From: Phenylobacterium sp.
Lineage (GTDB): Bacteria > Pseudomonadota > Alphaproteobacteria > Caulobacterales > Caulobacteraceae
NCBI RefSeq assembly: GCF_013822795.1
Contig: NZ_PNLB01000002.1
Span: 186,001-250,000 of the forward strand
Length of the DNA: 64,000 bases
Direction: 5' to 3'
Part shown: piece by piece, positions 45,310 through 54,732 of the stretch
How the letters are laid out: each line of letters begins with the position of its first letter
Numbering within the stretch: the first letter of the stretch is position 1
The notes under the pieces: model-generated
The model's input: only the letters and a program-made list of their open reading frames with translations
Told to the model about the DNA's origin: nothing
Databases searched by the model: none
Position numbers and translations under genes: made by a program

Positions 45310-47033
45310 CAGCCGGCCTCGATCGCACGGGGGACGGCGGGCTGGACGACCCGCGCCATGACCTGGTCGCGCGGCCCGAACATCTCCATCCGGCCGTCAC
45401 GCAGCATCAACATCTTGTCGGCCGAGCGGAACACGCTCGGCTTGTGGGAAACGATGACGATCGTCGACCCGCCCGCCTTCAGCGCGTCGAGCGCCTTAAC
45501 CAGCGCCTCTTCGCCTTCGGCGTCCAGCGCGGCATTGGGCTCGTCGAGCACGATCAGCCGCGGATTGCCCAGCAGGGCGCGGGCCAGGCCCACGCGTTGC
45601 CGCTGGCCGGCCGACAGCACATGGCCCGACTCCCCCAGGTCGGTGTCGTAGCCGCTCGGCAGGCGCAAGATCAGCTGGTGAACCCCGGCCACCTGCGCGG
45701 CCCGCACCACCTGCTCGTCGTCGACGTCCGCGCGGAAACGGGCGATGTTGTCGCGAATGCTGCCTGAGAACAGCTCGGTGTCCTGGGGCAGGTAACCGAC
45801 GTGGCGGCCGAAGTCGCTGCGATCCCAGGTGTAGACGTCGGCGCCGTCGAGGCGGACATTGCCGCTGTTCGGTTGCCAGATGCCGACCATCAGTCGGGCC
45901 AGCGACGACTTGCCGGCGCCCGACGGGCCGATAATCCCGAGCATTTCGCCCGGCTCGATCTTGAAGTTCACGCCCTGCAGCACAAACCGCGTGGCGCCCG
46001 TGGGCGCGAAGTTCACGCCTTCGACCGACAGCTGGCCGAGCGGCTTGGGCAAAGTCGTTGTGACCTTGGTCGGGCGATAGTCGGCGAACAGCGTGTTGAG
46101 CCTCTGATAGGCGCGATAGCCGTTAGTCAGCGCGTCCCACGAGCCGACGAGCCGCTCGATCGGTTGCAGCGCGCGGGCGGCCAGGATCATGTTGGCGAAC
46201 AGCAAGCCTGAGTGAATTTTGCCCTTCACGACCAAGTAGGCGCCGATGGCGATGATCAGCACCTGGATCGCCTGGCGCACGAACTTACTGATATTGCTGA
46301 TGACACTGGCGCGCTCGCTGGCGCTAGCACTGCGCTCCATGGTGATCGAGCGGAAGCTGGCCCAGCGCGAACCCAGCGGCTCGACCATGCCCATGGCCCG
46401 GACGACCTCGCCATTGCGGAGCGCAGCGTCGGTGAAGGCGTAGCTGCGTAGGGCCGCGTCATTGGCCTCCTTCAGCGCCGGGCGGGTCGCCCGGTCCTGG
46501 AAGAGGGTGATCAGGAACAGCAGCACCGCGCCGGCGATGGTCACCATCCCGATGATCGGGTCGATGATCAGCAACACGATCATGAACACCGGCATCCACG
46601 GCAGATCGAACATGGTGCCGAAGGCCGGCCCGGTCAGCATCTGGCGGAAGGCGTCGAGGTCGCGCAGCGCCTGCGAGCGCGCCGACGGATTGCCGCGGAT
46701 CACGGTGTCGAACAGTGCCGAGAACACCCGGCCCGACACCCGCTGATCCATGATCACGCCGTAGTTGATCAGCACCTTGGCCCGGTAATCATCGATCAGA
46801 CCTGAGACCAGGAAGGCCAGCATCACCATGAAGGTGAGCACCAGCAGTGTCGGCACGCTGTAGCTCGACAGCACGCGGCCATAGATCTGGAAGGTGAAAA
46901 TCGGCAAGGCCAGGTACAGCAGGTTTGAAACCAAGCTGAAGCCGCCAGCATAGGCGAGCGGCTTGTACCCTTCCTTGATCGCCCGGGTCAGCGGATTATC
47001 GGGCATATCTGCGAACGGATTAAAGATCTTCAT
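45309..47033 (-). CDS. type I secretion ABC transporter (PrtD/RsaD family)
   Basis: 574 residues from the ATG at 47033 (MKIFNPFADMPDNPL); the longer upstream frame is not protein-like. Membrane domain with six helices (about 20-300), then the ATPase: Walker A GPSGAGKSS, signature LSAGQRQRV, Walker B LIVLDEPNAALD and the switch His (VSHKPS). There is no peptidase C39 or CLD domain, so it exports substrates with C-terminal signals such as proteases, adhesins or S-layer proteins. No substrate gene is adjacent; the beta-helix protein at 1937-3934 is a candidate. In Caulobacter the related RsaD/E pair sits beside O-antigen genes. Confidence 0.95.
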   Translation of the reverse strand: MKIFNPFADMPDNPLTRAIKEGYKPLAYAGGFSLVSNLLYLALPIFTFQIYGRVLSSYSVPTLLVLTFMVMLAFLVSGLIDDYRAKVLINYGVIMDQRVSGRVFSALFDTVIRGNPSARSQALRDLDAFRQMLTGPAFGTMFDLPWMPVFMIVLLIIDPIIGMVTIAGAVLLFLITLFQDRATRPALKEANDAALRSYAFTDAALRNGEVVRAMGMVEPLGSRWASFRSITMERSASASERASVISNISKFVRQAIQVLIIAIGAYLVVKGKIHSGLLFANMILAARALQPIERLVGSWDALTNGYRAYQRLNTLFADYRPTKVTTTLPKPLGQLSVEGVNFAPTGATRFVLQGVNFKIEPGEMLGIIGPSGAGKSSLARLMVGIWQPNSGNVRLDGADVYTWDRSDFGRHVGYLPQDTELFSGSIRDNIARFRADVDDEQVVRAAQVAGVHQLILRLPSGYDTDLGESGHVLSAGQRQRVGLARALLGNPRLIVLDEPNAALDAEGEEALVKALDALKAGGSTIVIVSHKPSVFRSADKMLMLRDGRMEMFGPRDQVMARVVQPAVPRAIEAG

Positions 47034-48001
47034 GCGCGCCGAGCCGTTCCGTAGATGGTCGTCGCCGATAGCCGGAGTGGCCATGGCCGAAATCGGCGCT
47101 CGAAGTCCAAGGCGGATTGCGCCAAAAACGCGCGACACATGAGCGGGCCTCCTGTGGATGTCAATGGCGCTCGCGAAGGCGGGAATTCGCAATATAGGCG
47201 TCTGAGTTGTAATTACCGTCGCCTGAGACGCGAGGAGTAAGGATTACCCAGGGTCGCCGTAATCGGAGTTGCATTACCCGCGATGTGTGGCCGATCGTGG
47301 GCGAAGCGCCGCCACAGGACCTGCACTATATTTCCCGAACGCGCCTTGCGAGCCTGCCGCCTTTCAGCTCCACGGGGCGATCGCCAGCGAAGACCCGCCA
47401 GCGTCCCTTGAGCCTTCCGCTTGCGCATGAGGCGCCCCCGCGCAAAGCGAGCCCATTTCACGCAGCCAGTAGCAGCCCGCGAGCATGCTTCCTGAACGGC
47501 GTCGTCAACGTCGGGCTTGAGCGCCCAAACTGATGGATCACGAGGCAGCGCGGTCGTTCGCCAGCGCCTCAGCCGCGACGCTCCTTTAGGCCGCGGCGAT
47601 TGGGACTTCTCCTCGCGAAAAGCCACTACGCAGATTGTGCACACATTGACGTCGACCTCGGCGAAGCCCGGATTTTCCTTGAGATAGGCGTCGATCGATA
47701 ACCATGCGCCGGATCGCCGTCCGCATGAGTTGGGTCACGATCAGCCTGACGACCAAAGTCAAAGTCCATCGCCACCAAGAGCAGACTATGAAAGCGATGT
47801 CTTGAGGCCGCGGCGGCCACGCGCAAGCTTTCCGTACGACGCCGAGCAAGTTGCCCCCCGATCATTCGCGTCAGCCTTGCAGCGCGGCGCGAGTGGCCAT
47901 ACAGCGGAGTCTCGGGGCCGGGGTTCTGGGTCGAAATCGCGCCGATGACGCCGCTTCCGTCGGCCCACCGACCACGACGCCTGCAGCGAGACAAGACCAC
48001 C
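47034..48001. other. 968-bp region with a possible repeat-protein remnant
   Basis: No intact gene is evident upstream of the secretion operon. On the minus strand at about 47640-47700, one frame reads IDAYLKENPGFAEVDVN, close to the 38-residue repeat in the beta-helix protein (GYLKANPSVAASHVN). The surrounding frames are Arg-rich and broken. This may be what is left of an exported repeat protein formerly next to its exporter. Confidence 0.4.
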
Positions 48002-48418
48002 ATGCAGCAGACCTTTCAGCGGACAGCCTATCTGACCCTTGGCACGCATCGCTCGGGCGCTTGGGCGACCGAGCAGCTGTTGGATCTGGCCGGAGCCGAA
48101 CTGCTCGGCAACGTGACGCGGGACAACGAACACGGCTACTTCTCGGCGTACAGCGACCGCCTGCACGCGGCCGGCGGCCCCTGGGGTGCCTCCGTCAACC
48201 TGCCCCATGCGCCGCTGAAGAGCGAGGCCCAGGCCGCGACGGCGCGTGTGGCCGACCGCTTCAAGGCCGAGCTCGGCGAGGCAATCCATCCGCTGCTTAA
48301 GGACCCGCACGAGGTGCAGGACCAGCAGATCCGGACGCTGGCGCGCGAACTGGCCACGCTGCGGCAGGAGCGCGCGCAGATCGCGGGCGTGATCGACACC
48401 GCCCTGGCTGGCCGCTAA
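48002..48418 (+). pseudogene. sulfotransferase-like protein with internal deletion
   Basis: 138 residues from MQQTFQRTAYLTLGTHRSGA. The beginning matches sulfotransferase-like proteins of polysaccharide clusters (LGTHRSG loop, then LLDLAGAELLGNV, NEHGYFSAYSDRLHAAGG). It reaches LLKDPHEVQDQ, where KDP normally leads into the central domain, but then jumps to a coiled-coil end (IRTLARELATLRQERAQIAG). About 150 or more central residues, including the 3'-phosphate site, are absent, and the PAPS loop has Ala-Trp in place of the usual Thr-Ser. Catalysis is unlikely. Possibly kept as a small structural protein; lies just before the large glycosyltransferase gene. Confidence 0.6.
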
Positions 48419-48441
48419 GCACCTCGCACGAGAATTCCGCC

Positions 48442-51400
48442 GTGGCCAACGACATCCAAAATCCCGTCCCTGACAACGCGGCCGAGGCTCTACTCGCCCG
48501 CCGCCGAGACCTGCATCGCGCCCGCCGCGTGGTGGCCGAGGACCGCTGGAACCGCTTCTGCAAGGCCGCCGCCCGCCGGGTCGGCCTGGCCGACAAGGGA
48601 CCGACCGAACAGCGCATCGACCTGATGCTGGCCCGCGCCAAGTGGCCCGGCCGTGCGGCGCTGATCGCCCGTTCGGGCGTCTGGGACTTCAAGCTGAAGA
48701 CCGGCCTTGGGCGCGACGGCGGCCAGGCCCGAGACCTGATCGGCTACGTCCGCGCCGGCCCCGACGGTGGCGTCAATCCCAAGGCCCTGTTTGATCAGGC
48801 CTGGTATCTGGAAAACAACGACGACCTGCGCGGCTCGCGCTGGGCGCCGCTGGCCCACTACCTGGTCGCCGGCGACAGAGAGGGGCGCGCGCCTCACCCG
48901 CTGTTCGACCTCAAGGACTATCGCGACCGCCACGCCGTCAAGGTCGCCGCCAGTGGCCTGACCGCCCTGCAGCACTACCTGCATAAAGGGGTCACCGAAG
49001 GCTACGACCCGCACCCGCTGTTCGACGTGCGCCACTATGTCGGCCAGGCCGAAGAAGTCGCCGACAGCGGCGAGAACCCGCTGGTCCACTACCTGCGCGA
49101 AGGCTGGCGCAAGGGCTACGAACCGCACCCGTTGTTCAGCGGCGCCTGGTATCTGGCGATGAACCCGGACGTGGCCGAGGCCGATGCCGCGCCGCTGCTG
49201 CACTACGCGACCAGCGGGGCGAGCGAGGGGCGCAGCCCGCACCCGCTGTTCAATCCTGGCTGGTATATGGACCGCTACCGCGACGCCGCGCCGATGGGCT
49301 CGAGTGCGCTGGCGCACTTCTTGGCCTATGGGTTCGAAGAGCGGCGAGATCCCAGCATCCACTTCGACACCGGCTACTATCTCGACCAGCAGTCCGAGCT
49401 GCCGCAGGCCGTCCACCCAGTCGTGCACTACCTGACGGAGGGCGCGTTCGAAGGCGTGTCGCCGGCCGCGGACTTCAACGAAATCGCCTATCTGCTGGAG
49501 AACCCGCACGCGGCCGAGACGCCGGTCTCCTCGCTCGAGCACTGGGCGCTGAACCGAACGCCAAAGCCGGAGCCCGGCGCCATCGCGGCCCGGCCGCAGG
49601 GCGAGGCGGGCCTGTTCGAGCAGCTGCGCTCCGCCGGCCGGGCGCGTGACGCCGGCGCCTATGACAACCAGGCTTATCGCGACATGCGCGCGGCCCGCAG
49701 ACGCATCCGCGAGCGGGCGGTCGGCGACGTGCGGGTCAAGCCGTTCGACCTGATCAAGGTCGAGGCCCGCGACGTCGAAAAGGCCGCTGCGGCCGTGGCC
49801 TTCGCCACACCGAAGTCGCCGACGGTCTCGATCGTGATCCCGGCCTACAACAACCTGACCTTCACCCTCGAATGCTTGGCCGCCCTGCAGGCCTGCGGCG
49901 ACCTGGAGGCGGCCGAGGTCATCGTCATCGACGACGCCTCCAGCGACGAAACCGCCAAGGTGCTGGCCAAGATCGCCGGCCTGAAGCTGATCTCGAACCC
50001 CGAGAACCTCGGCTTCATCCGCACCTGCAACCGCGCCGCCGGCGAGGCCCGCGGCGAGTTCCTGGTGTTCCTGAACAACGACGTCCAGGTGCGGCCGGGC
50101 TGGCTGCCCGCCCTGCTCGCCCCGTTCGTCGAAGAGGCTAACGTCGGCGCCAGCGCCCCGAAGATGCTGTTCCCGGACGGCCGCCTGCAGGAGGCCGGCG
50201 CCCGCATCGGCGTCGACGGCGCCGCCGAAATGATCGGCCTGTTCGAGGATCCCGAACTGCCGCGCTGGAACGTCCGGCGCGAGGTCGACTACGCCTCGGG
50301 CGCCTGCCTGATGGTCCGGCGCGAGGTGTTCGCCGAACTGGGCGGCTTCGACCTGACCTTCGCGCCGGCCTACTGCGAGGACGCCGACCTATGCTTCCGG
50401 CTGCGTGAGCGCGGCCTACGGGTGATCTACGAGCCGACCTCGGCCATCGTCCATCACCTGAGCATCACCGCCAACTCGATCGACAGCGGCTACAAGCACC
50501 GCCTGGCGACGCGCAATCAGCAGAAGTTCGTCGAGCGCTGGGGCGAGCGGCTGGAAGCCCTGAACCGCGTGCGGACGATCGCCTTCCACCTGCCGCAGTT
50601 CCACACCGTGGCCGAGAACGACCGTTGGTGGGGCCCGGGCTTCACCGAGTGGACCAATGTCAGCCGCGCCCTGCCGAACTATCGCGGGCACTACCAGCCG
50701 CACGTGCCGGCCGACCTCGGCTTCTACGACCTGTCCAATCCCGAGACGTTGCGCCGCCAGGGCGACCTCGCCAGCCGTTACGGGATCGGAGGATTCTGCC
50801 ACTATTTCTATTGGTTCACCGGCGGGCGCCGCATTCTCGAGACGCCGCTGCAGCCGCTGCTGGACGGCGACGCAAGCGACTTCCCGTTCTGTCTCTGCTG
50901 GGCCAACGAGAACTGGACCCGCACCTGGGACGGCCAGGAGCGCGACGTTCTGCTGGCCCAGACCTACGAGCCCGGCGACGCCGAGGCCTCGATCGCCGAG
51001 ATGGAGCCGTTCCTGCGGCGGCCGAATTACATCCGGGTGAACGGCAAGCCGCTGGTGCTGATCTATCGCCCCGGCCTGCTGCCGGACGCTCAGGCCTGGG
51101 CCCAAGCCTGGCGCGAGCATTGCCGCGCGGCGGGGATCGGCGAGATCTACCTGGCCTTCGTCGAGAGCTTCGAGAAGGCCGGCGGCAAGACCGACCCGGT
51201 CGATATCGGCTTCGACGCCTCAGTGGAGTTCCCGCCGGCCGGCGCCGGGGCGCTGATCCACCCGCCCGGTCCACTCTACAACGCCCGCTTTGAGGGCCGC
51301 GTAAACGACTATCGCCAGATGGTCCGCAACTACCTGTCGACCGAGCCGCTCGGCCACAAGCGCTTCCGCGGGGTGATGCCCTCCTGGGACAACACGCCTC

Positions 51401-51639
51401 GCCGCCAGGACGCCGGCTGGAACTACCAGCACGCCACCCCCGGCGCCTTCCAGGCCTGGGCCGAGGCGATGTTCGAGGAAACCCGCCGTCAGAACTTCGG
51501 CGAGGAACAGATCGTGTTCATCAACGCCTGGAACGAATGGGGCGAAGGCGCGCACCTGGAGCCCGACCAGCGCTTCGGCCACGCCTGGCTGGAAGCGGTG
51601 AAGAACGCTGCCGACGCTGATCTGCTGGACAAGTCATGA
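48442..51639 (+). CDS. three-module glycosyltransferase: 38-residue repeats, GT2 and WbsX domains
   Basis: 1065 residues from a GTG start. Residues 1-115 are basic and helical. Residues 116-377 hold seven 38-residue units (LFDQAWYLENNDDL, PLAHYLVAGDREGRAPHP and so on), the same family as in the beta-helix protein at 1937. A GT2 domain starts at about 460 (PTVSIVIPAYNNLTFTLECL) with VIDDASSD, FLNNDVQVRPGW and the acceptor-side CEDADLCFRLRERG. From about 711 a WbsX-type domain follows (IAFHLPQFHTVAENDRWWG, FCLCWANENWTRTWDGQE, FINAWNEWGEGAHLEPD). Both catalytic modules build surface polysaccharide. It overlaps the next gene by four bases (ATGA). Confidence 0.93.
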   Translation: MANDIQNPVPDNAAEALLARRRDLHRARRVVAEDRWNRFCKAAARRVGLADKGPTEQRIDLMLARAKWPGRAALIARSGVWDFKLKTGLGRDGGQARDLIGYVRAGPDGGVNPKALFDQAWYLENNDDLRGSRWAPLAHYLVAGDREGRAPHPLFDLKDYRDRHAVKVAASGLTALQHYLHKGVTEGYDPHPLFDVRHYVGQAEEVADSGENPLVHYLREGWRKGYEPHPLFSGAWYLAMNPDVAEADAAPLLHYATSGASEGRSPHPLFNPGWYMDRYRDAAPMGSSALAHFLAYGFEERRDPSIHFDTGYYLDQQSELPQAVHPVVHYLTEGAFEGVSPAADFNEIAYLLENPHAAETPVSSLEHWALNRTPKPEPGAIAARPQGEAGLFEQLRSAGRARDAGAYDNQAYRDMRAARRRIRERAVGDVRVKPFDLIKVEARDVEKAAAAVAFATPKSPTVSIVIPAYNNLTFTLECLAALQACGDLEAAEVIVIDDASSDETAKVLAKIAGLKLISNPENLGFIRTCNRAAGEARGEFLVFLNNDVQVRPGWLPALLAPFVEEANVGASAPKMLFPDGRLQEAGARIGVDGAAEMIGLFEDPELPRWNVRREVDYASGACLMVRREVFAELGGFDLTFAPAYCEDADLCFRLRERGLRVIYEPTSAIVHHLSITANSIDSGYKHRLATRNQQKFVERWGERLEALNRVRTIAFHLPQFHTVAENDRWWGPGFTEWTNVSRALPNYRGHYQPHVPADLGFYDLSNPETLRRQGDLASRYGIGGFCHYFYWFTGGRRILETPLQPLLDGDASDFPFCLCWANENWTRTWDGQERDVLLAQTYEPGDAEASIAEMEPFLRRPNYIRVNGKPLVLIYRPGLLPDAQAWAQAWREHCRAAGIGEIYLAFVESFEKAGGKTDPVDIGFDASVEFPPAGAGALIHPPGPLYNARFEGRVNDYRQMVRNYLSTEPLGHKRFRGVMPSWDNTPRRQDAGWNYQHATPGAFQAWAEAMFEETRRQNFGEEQIVFINAWNEWGEGAHLEPDQRFGHAWLEAVKNAADADLLDKS

Positions 51640-52778
51640 CGCCTGAAGACCTCGTCCTCGTCGGCCACCCGTTCTCCGCCATCGGCATGGCCGAACACGT
51701 GCGCTCGGCCTTCCGCGCCTTCCGCGCCGCCGGCGCCACCCCCGGCGTCATCGACATTTACGGCATGGACCGGAACAAGGACCCCGACTTCGAGCGGGAG
51801 TTCGCCGGCCACATCGTTCCTACGCTGAGCCCCAAGGCCAACCTCTTCTGCATCAATGCCGACGAGGTCGAGCAAGCGATGGGGGTGCTCGAGCACCTGG
51901 GCTCGGGCCCGGCCTTCAAGAGCGCCTACAACATCATCTATCCGGCGTGGGAGCTGGCCAAGTACCCTGAGCCCTGGGCCAAGATCCTCGACCGTTTCGA
52001 CGAGGTCTGGGCGCCGTCGGAGTTCATCCAGGGGGCGGTCGCCGCCGCGACCACACGGCCGATCGTGCACATGCCGCTGTCGGTTGAGCTGACCATGTCG
52101 TCGTTCCTCGGCCGCCGGCACTTCGGCATTCCCGAGAACGCCTTCGTCTGCCTGTTCTTCTTCGACTTCTCGTCGTACGCCGAGCGCAAGAACCCGTTCG
52201 CGATGCTGGAGGCGTTCGAGAAGCTGGTCGCCCAGCGCCCGCACGCCCCGCTGCACGCGGTGGTCAAGTACAAGGGCGGCGACGACGGCGCCCCGGCCCG
52301 CAAGGAGCTGGAACGCCGGATCAAGGCCATGGGCGGCCAGATCCAGGCGATCACCCGCCAGCTCAGTGACAACGAAATCAAGAACCTGGTCCGCTGCTGC
52401 GACGCCTTCGTCTCGCTGCATCGCTCCGAAGGTTTTGGCCGCGGCCCGGCCGAGGCGATGGTGATGGGCCGCGCGGCCATCGCCACCAACTACTCGGGCA
52501 ATCTCGACTTCATGACACAGGAGACCAGCCTGCTGGTCGACTGCAAGCTGATCCCGGTCGCGCCGGACGCCTATCTGTTCGGCGAGGGCCAGGTCTGGGC
52601 CGACCCGTCGGTGGATCATGCGGTGGAGCTGATCGGCGGCTTAGTGGACGATCCGGCCGGGACCCGCGCCCTGGGCGAGCGCGCGCGCCGCCATATCCGT
52701 ACGAACTTCAGCGCCCGAGCGATCGGCCTGCGCTACGTGGCGCGGATGGAAGAGTTGGCCGCCGCCCAGGCGGCCTGA
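51636..52778 (+). CDS. GT4-family glycosyltransferase
   Basis: 380 residues. The C-terminal donor-binding half has FFDFSSYAERKNPFAMLEAF and the E-x7-E motif region SLHRSEGFGRGPAEAMVMGR, followed by AIATNYSGNLDFM. The N-terminal half starts DLVLVGHPFSAIGMAEHVRS. This is a retaining GT-B transferase of glycosyltransferase group 1. It is translationally coupled to the large multi-domain transferase (ATGA) and probably adds the next sugar in the same polysaccharide. A homologous enzyme is encoded at 58529. Confidence 0.92.
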   Translation: MTPEDLVLVGHPFSAIGMAEHVRSAFRAFRAAGATPGVIDIYGMDRNKDPDFEREFAGHIVPTLSPKANLFCINADEVEQAMGVLEHLGSGPAFKSAYNIIYPAWELAKYPEPWAKILDRFDEVWAPSEFIQGAVAAATTRPIVHMPLSVELTMSSFLGRRHFGIPENAFVCLFFFDFSSYAERKNPFAMLEAFEKLVAQRPHAPLHAVVKYKGGDDGAPARKELERRIKAMGGQIQAITRQLSDNEIKNLVRCCDAFVSLHRSEGFGRGPAEAMVMGRAAIATNYSGNLDFMTQETSLLVDCKLIPVAPDAYLFGEGQVWADPSVDHAVELIGGLVDDPAGTRALGERARRHIRTNFSARAIGLRYVARMEELAAAQAA

Positions 52779-52787
52779 GGCGGCGGC

Positions 52788-53480
52788 CTAACGTTGGGCG
52801 ATCGTGGTCGGCCCGACCGGGCCTTGGCCCAGCGCCGTTACCCCAGGATTCTCGGTCACGGCGATCTGATGAACCACGAAGTAGCCGCCGGCCTGCTCGT
52901 CGGTATCGACCCGGATCTGGTCGATCAGCGAATTGGTCCAGTCGTCGCCGCCAGTCTTCAGGTTGGCCATGTCATAGACCAGCACCACGGTCTCGTTGAC
53001 CGCCGGATCAGCGCCGTCACGCGGCTTGGCGTGATACTCGCCGGCCTCGCCATGACCGGCGGTGGAATAATAGATCGAACCGTCCCAGTCGGCGCCAGCG
53101 CGCGTGCGCGTCAGGCGCACCAGCACCAGCGAGTAGCGGCTGCCGTCGAGCGCCAAGCCCTTGGGCGAACGCATCATCGAATCGGTCCCGTTGTTGCGCA
53201 GGTCCATGCCGATCGGATTGGCCGGCAGTACTTCGCCGCCGCCGACGACGAAACCCTCGGTTGATCCGTCGAAGGTCCAAAGTCGGCCGGCCTTCAGCGG
53301 CGCGCCATTGATTTCGAAGCGCTGGCCGTCGTCGTTCCAGGCCACCGCCTGCGCCCGCTGGCTCCGGACGACGACCGGTTCGGGCGCGACCGCCGCGCGA
53401 GCCCACGGCGCGGGCTGATCACAGGCCGCGAGGGTTAGGGCGATGGTCGCCGCACCGGCGAAATTCAGAATTGATTTCAT
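52788..53480 (-). CDS. predicted lipoprotein
   Basis: 230 residues from MKSILNFAGAATIALTLAAC; the lipobox LAAC marks Cys20. The mature part is beta-rich (QRFEINGAPLKAGRLWTFDG, YSLVLVRLTRTRAGADWDGS, VNETVVLVYDMANLKTGGDD) and may be a jelly-roll carbohydrate-type fold, but I cannot name the family. It is convergent with the GT4 gene. Setting suggests an envelope role linked to the surface polysaccharide; this is inference. Confidence 0.7.
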   Translation of the reverse strand: MKSILNFAGAATIALTLAACDQPAPWARAAVAPEPVVVRSQRAQAVAWNDDGQRFEINGAPLKAGRLWTFDGSTEGFVVGGGEVLPANPIGMDLRNNGTDSMMRSPKGLALDGSRYSLVLVRLTRTRAGADWDGSIYYSTAGHGEAGEYHAKPRDGADPAVNETVVLVYDMANLKTGGDDWTNSLIDQIRVDTDEQAGGYFVVHQIAVTENPGVTALGQGPVGPTTIAQR

Positions 53481-53684
53481 ACGAGACTTCCGAGCGCCCC
53501 GAGGGGAGGATGGGGGCCCACAGCCCAGATAGATAGCCTTCCAAGCTCTCGCCAGGGTCGCAGTGAAGATATTGCACCAAGTCGCCGGGCGGTTCTGTGA
53601 CGTCGATGACAGTTGCCAAGCTGGTCTGCGGCGACTACCCCGCCACTCATTGCCGTCAGTCAGGCCGGGAACAGATCGCTCCTC

Positions 53685-54722
53685 ATGCATCATGAACTGG
53701 TGCGCGCCCGCGCTCCCCTTCGTCTCGGTTTCGGCGGCGGCAGCACGGACGTCTCGCCCTATTGCGACGAACACGGCGGGGTGGTGCTGAACGCGGCCAT
53801 CGATCTGTTCGCTCACGTCACCGTCCAGGCCCGCGACGACGACCAGGTCCGACTGGTCGCCGCCGACCGCGACCAAGTCTGGCAGGCCGGAGCTGTCGCG
53901 CCGCTGCCGACCGACGAGCCGCTGCGCCTGCTGAAGGGCGTCTACAACCGGTTCATGGCCGATCATGCCGGCGGGCGCGCCCTGCCGCTCACCCTGGTCT
54001 CCTACGCCGACTGCCCGCCCGGCTCGGGCCTGGGCTCCTCGTCCGCACTCATGGTGGCGATGGTGGAGGCGATGCGCAGATTCATGGGACTATCGATGGA
54101 CGCCCACGCGGTCGCGCGGCTGGCCTTCGACATCGAACGGCGTGAGCTGGGCCTGGCCGGCGGCGCACAGGATCAATACGCCGCGGCCTATGGAGGCCTC
54201 AACCTCATGCGCTTCTTCGACGCCGCCCGGGTCGAGGTCGAGAGCGTCGCGGTGCCGGACAAGGTGATGAAGGAGCTGGAGGCCAGCTTGGTGCTCTATT
54301 TCACCGGAGTCAGCCGCGAATCCGCCGCGATCATCGAGGAGCAGACCGCCAACATGCGCAGTCACGCCCCCAAATCGATCGAGAGCCTGCACGCCATCAA
54401 GGCCAGCGCCTTCGAGATGCGCGACGCCCTGGTGGCCGGCGACCTGCCGCGCTTCGGCGCGCTGCTGGATTCCGGCTGGAGCCTGAAAAAGCAGACCGCC
54501 CACAACATGTCCTCGCCGATGATCGACTCCGTCTACGAGGCGGCCAAGAGCTTTGGCGTGTTCGGCGGCAAGGTGTCAGGCGCGGGCGGCGGCGGGTTCA
54601 TGATGTTCCTCGTCGATCCGACCCGGCGCGAGGGGCTTAAGCGCCTGCTGGGCGGCTTTGGCGGCGTGGCGCAGGCGGCCCGCTTCACCACGACCGGCGC
54701 GGAATCCTGGCACGTACGATAG
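53685..54722 (+). CDS. hddA: GHMP kinase, D-glycero-alpha-D-manno-heptose 7-phosphate kinase type
   Basis: 345 residues from the ATG at 53685 (MHHELVRARAPLRLGFGGGS). Features fit HddA: substrate-side GGGSTDVSPYCDEHGG, the ATP-binding GHMP motif SGLGSSSALMVAMVEA, ELGLAGGAQDQYAAAYGGLN and the C-terminal KVSGAGGGGFMMFLVD. It phosphorylates C1 of heptose 7-phosphate on the way to GDP-D-glycero-alpha-D-manno-heptose. The partners gmhA, gmhB and hddC are not in the window, so the rest of the pathway is elsewhere or the substrate differs. Followed 10 bp later by a methyltransferase gene. Confidence 0.88.
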   Translation: MHHELVRARAPLRLGFGGGSTDVSPYCDEHGGVVLNAAIDLFAHVTVQARDDDQVRLVAADRDQVWQAGAVAPLPTDEPLRLLKGVYNRFMADHAGGRALPLTLVSYADCPPGSGLGSSSALMVAMVEAMRRFMGLSMDAHAVARLAFDIERRELGLAGGAQDQYAAAYGGLNLMRFFDAARVEVESVAVPDKVMKELEASLVLYFTGVSRESAAIIEEQTANMRSHAPKSIESLHAIKASAFEMRDALVAGDLPRFGALLDSGWSLKKQTAHNMSSPMIDSVYEAAKSFGVFGGKVSGAGGGGFMMFLVDPTRREGLKRLLGGFGGVAQAARFTTTGAESWHVR

Positions 54723-54732
54723 GATCAAGACC

